From positions 4,880,055 through 4,944,054 of the forward strand of contig CM025851.1 in the NCBI GenBank assembly GCA_003952965.2: DNA of 64,000 bases, in the 5' to 3' direction. The notes under the pieces were generated by a model that ran no database searches, had not been told where the DNA came from, and saw only the letters and a program-made list of their open reading frames with translations. The position numbers and the translations under genes are program-made. Positions 60,421 through 64,000 of the stretch are shown in pieces; positions within the stretch are counted from its first letter, which is position 1, and the number at the start of each line of letters is the position of its first letter. This DNA is from Morella rubra (lineage: Eukaryota; Streptophyta; Magnoliopsida; Fagales; Myricaceae).

Positions 60421-60650
60421 CAACGACAAATAGCAAAGAATTAGAGACTTTTTGTGACGACCGCACGCCATCTCAACCTTCTTGTAATTGAGCCAACGAC
60501 AAATAGCAAAGAATTAGAGACTTTTTGTGACGACCGCACGCCATCTCAACCTTCTTGTAATTGAGCCAACGACAAATAGCAAAGAATTAGAGACTTTTTG
60601 TGACGACCGCACGCCATCTCAACCTTCTTTTAATTGAGCCAACGACAAAA
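60421..60650. repeat. 73-bp tandem repeat, three full copies plus a partial fourth
   Basis: The unit begins CAACGACAAATAGCAAAGAA and contains TTTTTGTGACGACCGCACGC. It starts at 60421, 60494 and 60567, with the partial copy from 60640. The copies are nearly identical; the third has TTTT where the others have TTGT. No reading frame is maintained across copies. Confidence 0.9.
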
Positions 60651-63598
60651 TAACTTGGAGAAACATCAGGGGGTAACTTCATTTGTAGTAAAGGTACTCT
60701 AGCACGGCTCCCCCTTTCTAGAGAGCCCTCTCTCTAGAACTTTTCTCCTCCCGGCTGCCCTCCTCTCCCATTCCACTTTCTCTGGCGGCGGGAGGAGTTG
60801 CTCTTTGGCGACAGGAACTTTCACCAATACGATCTTTGGTGCTCGGAACTTTCAATAAACTCCATATTGGGGCTTTTTTTTTTTTTTTTTCGGTGAACTT
60901 AGAGCTCAGATCTAGTCATTTATGGAGATTTTTTAAGCACACGATTGACGAGAATGGCTCCAGCATTGTCTAAGGTAGCCGTTGACCGGTGGCGTGTGGA
61001 CTGTGGAGCCTCACGTGCGCCCGTGGATCTCGAGCATCCGTGCCTTTATCTTCCATTTTGACCAACTTTTGGGACTTCCGTATGCCATTCCCATGAGTCA
61101 ACTTGTCGATGCATGGGACACAAACGCACACGTGCTCGCATGAGCATTTACTTGGTTAACCCTCTCTTCTAGTCGTTGTCTCTGCATTCAGTTTTCTTTT
61201 TTCACAGATCTCAGCTTCCCGCCCATTATGAGTCTTATCAACTCTCTGCCTATTTGGGTATGTATGGTCATTAGACCCCTTAGTTTGTTGGTTTATCACC
61301 TCTTCGAAGGGTCTGACACGCTTTTAGAGCATGAGATCTTTGCACCTTTTTGAATTAATGAAATTCTAGAGTTGTTATAATAAAAAATAAATAAAACTTA
61401 GATAAACATCGTATTAGTGATTGAGAAATGATGTACATCTTATGAGACTTACCAACAATTTGGCGACCAATAATTATGTAATTCTTATACTATATGGTTC
61501 GATAGACTCTCAATGTGCTGGATGAATGCTAAATGAGTTGAACTCCCAAAAAAAATTTGGAGTACTCAGCGGCTCAGCGCAAGTTGTGTCTTAACAAATA
61601 GTATAATTACTTTGAGCTGTAAAGTATAATTTATAAATTTACATAAATAACAAATATTGCTCAATGCATCAATTTGTGCTAACAATTTTTGGCCACTTAA
61701 TCAAAAAAATTTGTATTGTTTTGACTAATTGATTTTTGGATTTCGTGTTTTTAACTGCTTATATCCTTTTATACAATCATAGTAGGTATAGTGGATAAAT
61801 TATGAAAGGTAATTGCTCTGGGATGATAATTTTCTTGAGAAAGTATCTATAAAATACAACTTATTGGTTTTCTTAAATAAATATTCTTAACATTAATAGC
61901 TCTAAGGTAGCATTTGGAAGGAAGGAATCCAAAGGAAAGAAATGGAGTGAGAAGCGGAATAATTCTTTCAAGTTTGGATGCCCTTAGTGCTTTTCTCTAT
62001 TAGCCTCAGCACTCATATTTGTTGACTATGATTTTCTCTAATTTCCTGTTCGAATTGAATAATTAAATTTTAAAATAGATAAACACCACATGTGAGGTCT
62101 ACAACATTCAATGTTACTTTTATTAATTTTCCAACACTGTGTATCTTACAACATTATCTTTTTATATTTGAATTGAACCGCCCAATTAAAACAGTAAATT
62201 TGAGCGGATCGTAGTCCTACATTTTTAAACAAACTAAGCTCGTTAGAGTCTAGATAATTATTACAGAGTACACCTGAGTCTTTTTCTTCCTTCTGAAAGT
62301 GTTTATAATTAAGACAAAAAAAAAAATATCACTAACATGCAAGCCACAAACCCGCTTTTATGTTCAGTCGCTTTCGTTCCTAGTTTCTATCTGACGTTCG
62401 GAAACTCAATTAAAAAATATATATATTGTTTTTTTTTTCTTCTCATGGTTCGAGTCAAAGTAAAACTATGATATAACATATACCGCGTATCCCATTCTAA
62501 CGGTCAACATTGTAGCTTGCAATTAAATTGTGATCATTATCACAATGTTAAAAGTCAATTACCAAAATAAATAAATAAAAATAAAGCGACAGGTATTGTG
62601 TAAACTAATTTTTGCAAGATTATCCAACTTATTTTAACCTTTTGATACGCAAGTTTGATAATAATTTATGGAGTACCATAAAATAATTAAATTAACATAT
62701 TTTTTTTTTATAAAATCTGTAAAGTGGAAAACATTAATAATTATTTAATTTATCTGAATGGGTTGGATAATTGATTATTGACTGAACCTTTTTTTCTATT
62801 TTTTCTGTCTTTTCTATATCATTTCGGCCCACTCACTCGTCATTTTCTCAGCCCACCCACCATGGACAACTCACTGGTCATAAGTACCTTTGCCCGATGA
62901 AAAGAAGAAGATATTAAACAAAACTATGGGCACAGGGTGGACTTGCAGACACGGCGAAGGCATAAAAAAAAAAACCAGAGCAGGGGAGGGAGGAGTGGAG
63001 AGGTGATGAAGCAGTAGGAGTTGACGAGCAGCAACAAATCGCGCGTGATAGGAGTGCTGAGACTTTTCTGCGACCGGAACTGTTCTTCCTCTGTTCGTCC
63101 CCCCCACACCTCCTCTATACACTCTCTCACTGCACAGGTACACCTCTATTTCCCTTTTTGAATTTTCTGCATTAAAAGTCAGATACATATGAAATTGCAA
63201 ATTTAGTTTGTTTTTTTTTTTAATCTTGTTTTCCCCTCTGTATAGTTGGCAACTACTGCGAAGCATGACAATAAAAAAAAAATGTCAACTTATTTAACTA
63301 TGAATTTGTTAGAAAAAAGGAAGGAAAAGCAGAGAGAGAGAGGCAACTTGCTGAAGTTTCGGGTCTCTATCTATCTATCTCCCTCATTCCGATATCTGCT
63401 CTACACGTTATCCTCAGGTGTATAGTAATTAATGGAGACGACGACTATGATGATGATCATTAGAAAATGTCCAGGAACTAGTGGCAGAAGCTTTAGAGGT
63501 AAACTCCGATAAGGTTATTTTTATAACGGGAAGTGAGCACCCAGAACCACTTATATTTATCTCCAATGTCAACGTCTCTTCCTCGTTGCCTCCTCCCA
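60651..63598. other. AT-rich intergenic region
   Basis: There is no recognisable gene. It contains a CT-rich stretch resembling a leader (60.70-60.80 kb), long AT-rich DNA (61.3-62.8 kb), and an ATCT microsatellite near 63368-63380. Frames at 62871-63266 are low complexity. Confidence 0.5.
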
Positions 63599-64000
63599 TT
63601 AAAGGTCAATTCGTTTTTTCAGCAGTTCTGCGATCCAACTCTTAGCGCCCCCAGGAAAAAAAAAAAAGTAAACGCTGATATGACCATATACTGAACACAG
63701 GGTACTAAAAATCTTGTCCATGTCTTCTTCTTGTTCTTCTTGTCCTGTTGTTCCAACAAGAAGAGACGATACAGGGTCTTGCTCTTGGTCCTGTTGCTGT
63801 TCATCGTTGTACACGATGGTTGTCGTCCTGTTGACAATCTTCATGCTGTCTTGTTCTGTTGGAGCCACAGCGGCTTGCAACCCACTCGATCGCGATTCTC
63901 TCCTGGCCTTGTCCCTCAACATATCTGCACCTGCTTCCTCTCCTCTAGACTGGAATTCTTCTGTCGATTGCTGTCTTTGGGAAGGGATCCTATGCGTTGA
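63599..64000 (-). CDS. Unidentified open frame running off the right edge (partial, doubtful)
   Basis: The minus-strand frame is open from the window edge to a stop at 63599. It is rich in Gln, Glu, Ser and Arg (LRDKARRESRSSGLQ, DEQQQDQEQDP, GQEEQEEDMDK), like a hydrophilic, acidic coiled segment. From about 63670 downward it reads a T-rich tract as Phe, so a real exon would probably end by a splice donor near 63690-63720. I do not recognise a family. The plus-strand frame over the same DNA is most likely its shadow. Confidence 0.3.
   Translation of the reverse strand, partial: STHRIPSQRQQSTEEFQSRGEEAGADMLRDKARRESRSSGLQAAVAPTEQDSMKIVNRTTTIVYNDEQQQDQEQDPVSSLLVGTTGQEEQEEDMDKIFSTLCSVYGHISVYFFFFPGGAKSWIAELLKKRIDL

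Noticed and set aside
63731-64000. Plus-strand frame with a leucine-rich, signal-peptide-like start
   Set aside because: The leucines come from reading Gln-rich codons of the opposite strand; the minus-strand frame is the more likely coding sense.
1-64000. CRISPR arrays, bacterial operons, tRNA or rRNA genes
   Set aside because: No regularly spaced identical repeats with unique spacers were found, no cloverleaf or rRNA sequence was recognised, and the DNA is eukaryotic.

Overview
This is plant nuclear DNA, almost certainly from a flowering plant and most likely a woody dicot. The evidence is spliced genes with short GT-AG introns, AT-rich intergenic DNA, a CACTA element, hAT-type miniature elements, and plant-specific protein families: MIP1/DUF547, MYB-CC, and a plastid-targeted phosphoglycerate dehydrogenase. 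I cannot name the species from the sequence alone.

Seven genes can be rebuilt with exon phases that close exactly. Six lie on the minus strand, and one intronless gene lies on the plus strand. From left to right: (1) a 622-residue leucine-zipper/DUF547 (MIP1-like) protein, 5.9-13.7 kb, with an internal duplication of two exons; (2) a 709-residue hAT-transposase-derived BED/DUF659 protein, 18.4-20.6 kb, with a long repeat-filled 5' leader region up to about 25 kb; (3) a 484-residue MYB-CC (PHR/PHL type) transcription factor, 31.3-34.8 kb; (4) the exosome core subunit RRP42, 42.8-44.9 kb; (5) plastid D-3-phosphoglycerate dehydrogenase, 47.8-51.6 kb; (6) a GMC oxidoreductase of the HOTHEAD/mandelonitrile-lyase-like group, 53.9-56.2 kb; (7) a MAP kinase kinase of the MKK4/MKK5 type, 57.2-58.2 kb, head-to-head with gene 6. 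Apart from that divergent pair, the genes show no sign of joint function. This is an ordinary eukaryotic gene neighbourhood, not an operon or cassette.

The accessory DNA is rich. A complete non-autonomous CACTA element (361-2971) has matching ends and a 3-bp target duplication. A degenerate satellite-like array occupies about 25.5-29.8 kb. A 726-bp hAT-type element is inserted in that array with a perfect 8-bp target duplication, and a neighbouring repeat copy shows the empty site. A 117-bp hAT-type miniature element lies at 38.4 kb. Two tandem duplications look sequence-identical: 599 bp inside gene 1 and 933 bp at 38.8-40.7 kb. Smaller tandem repeats and hairpins are scattered through the rest.

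I found no clear previously undescribed system. The most interesting points are the phase-incompatible exon duplication in the DUF547 gene, the loss of a catalytic Asp motif in the hAT-derived protein, and the four-fold leader repeat that repeats a candidate splice donor upstream of that gene. All splice sites and protein families were read by eye; no database was searched.
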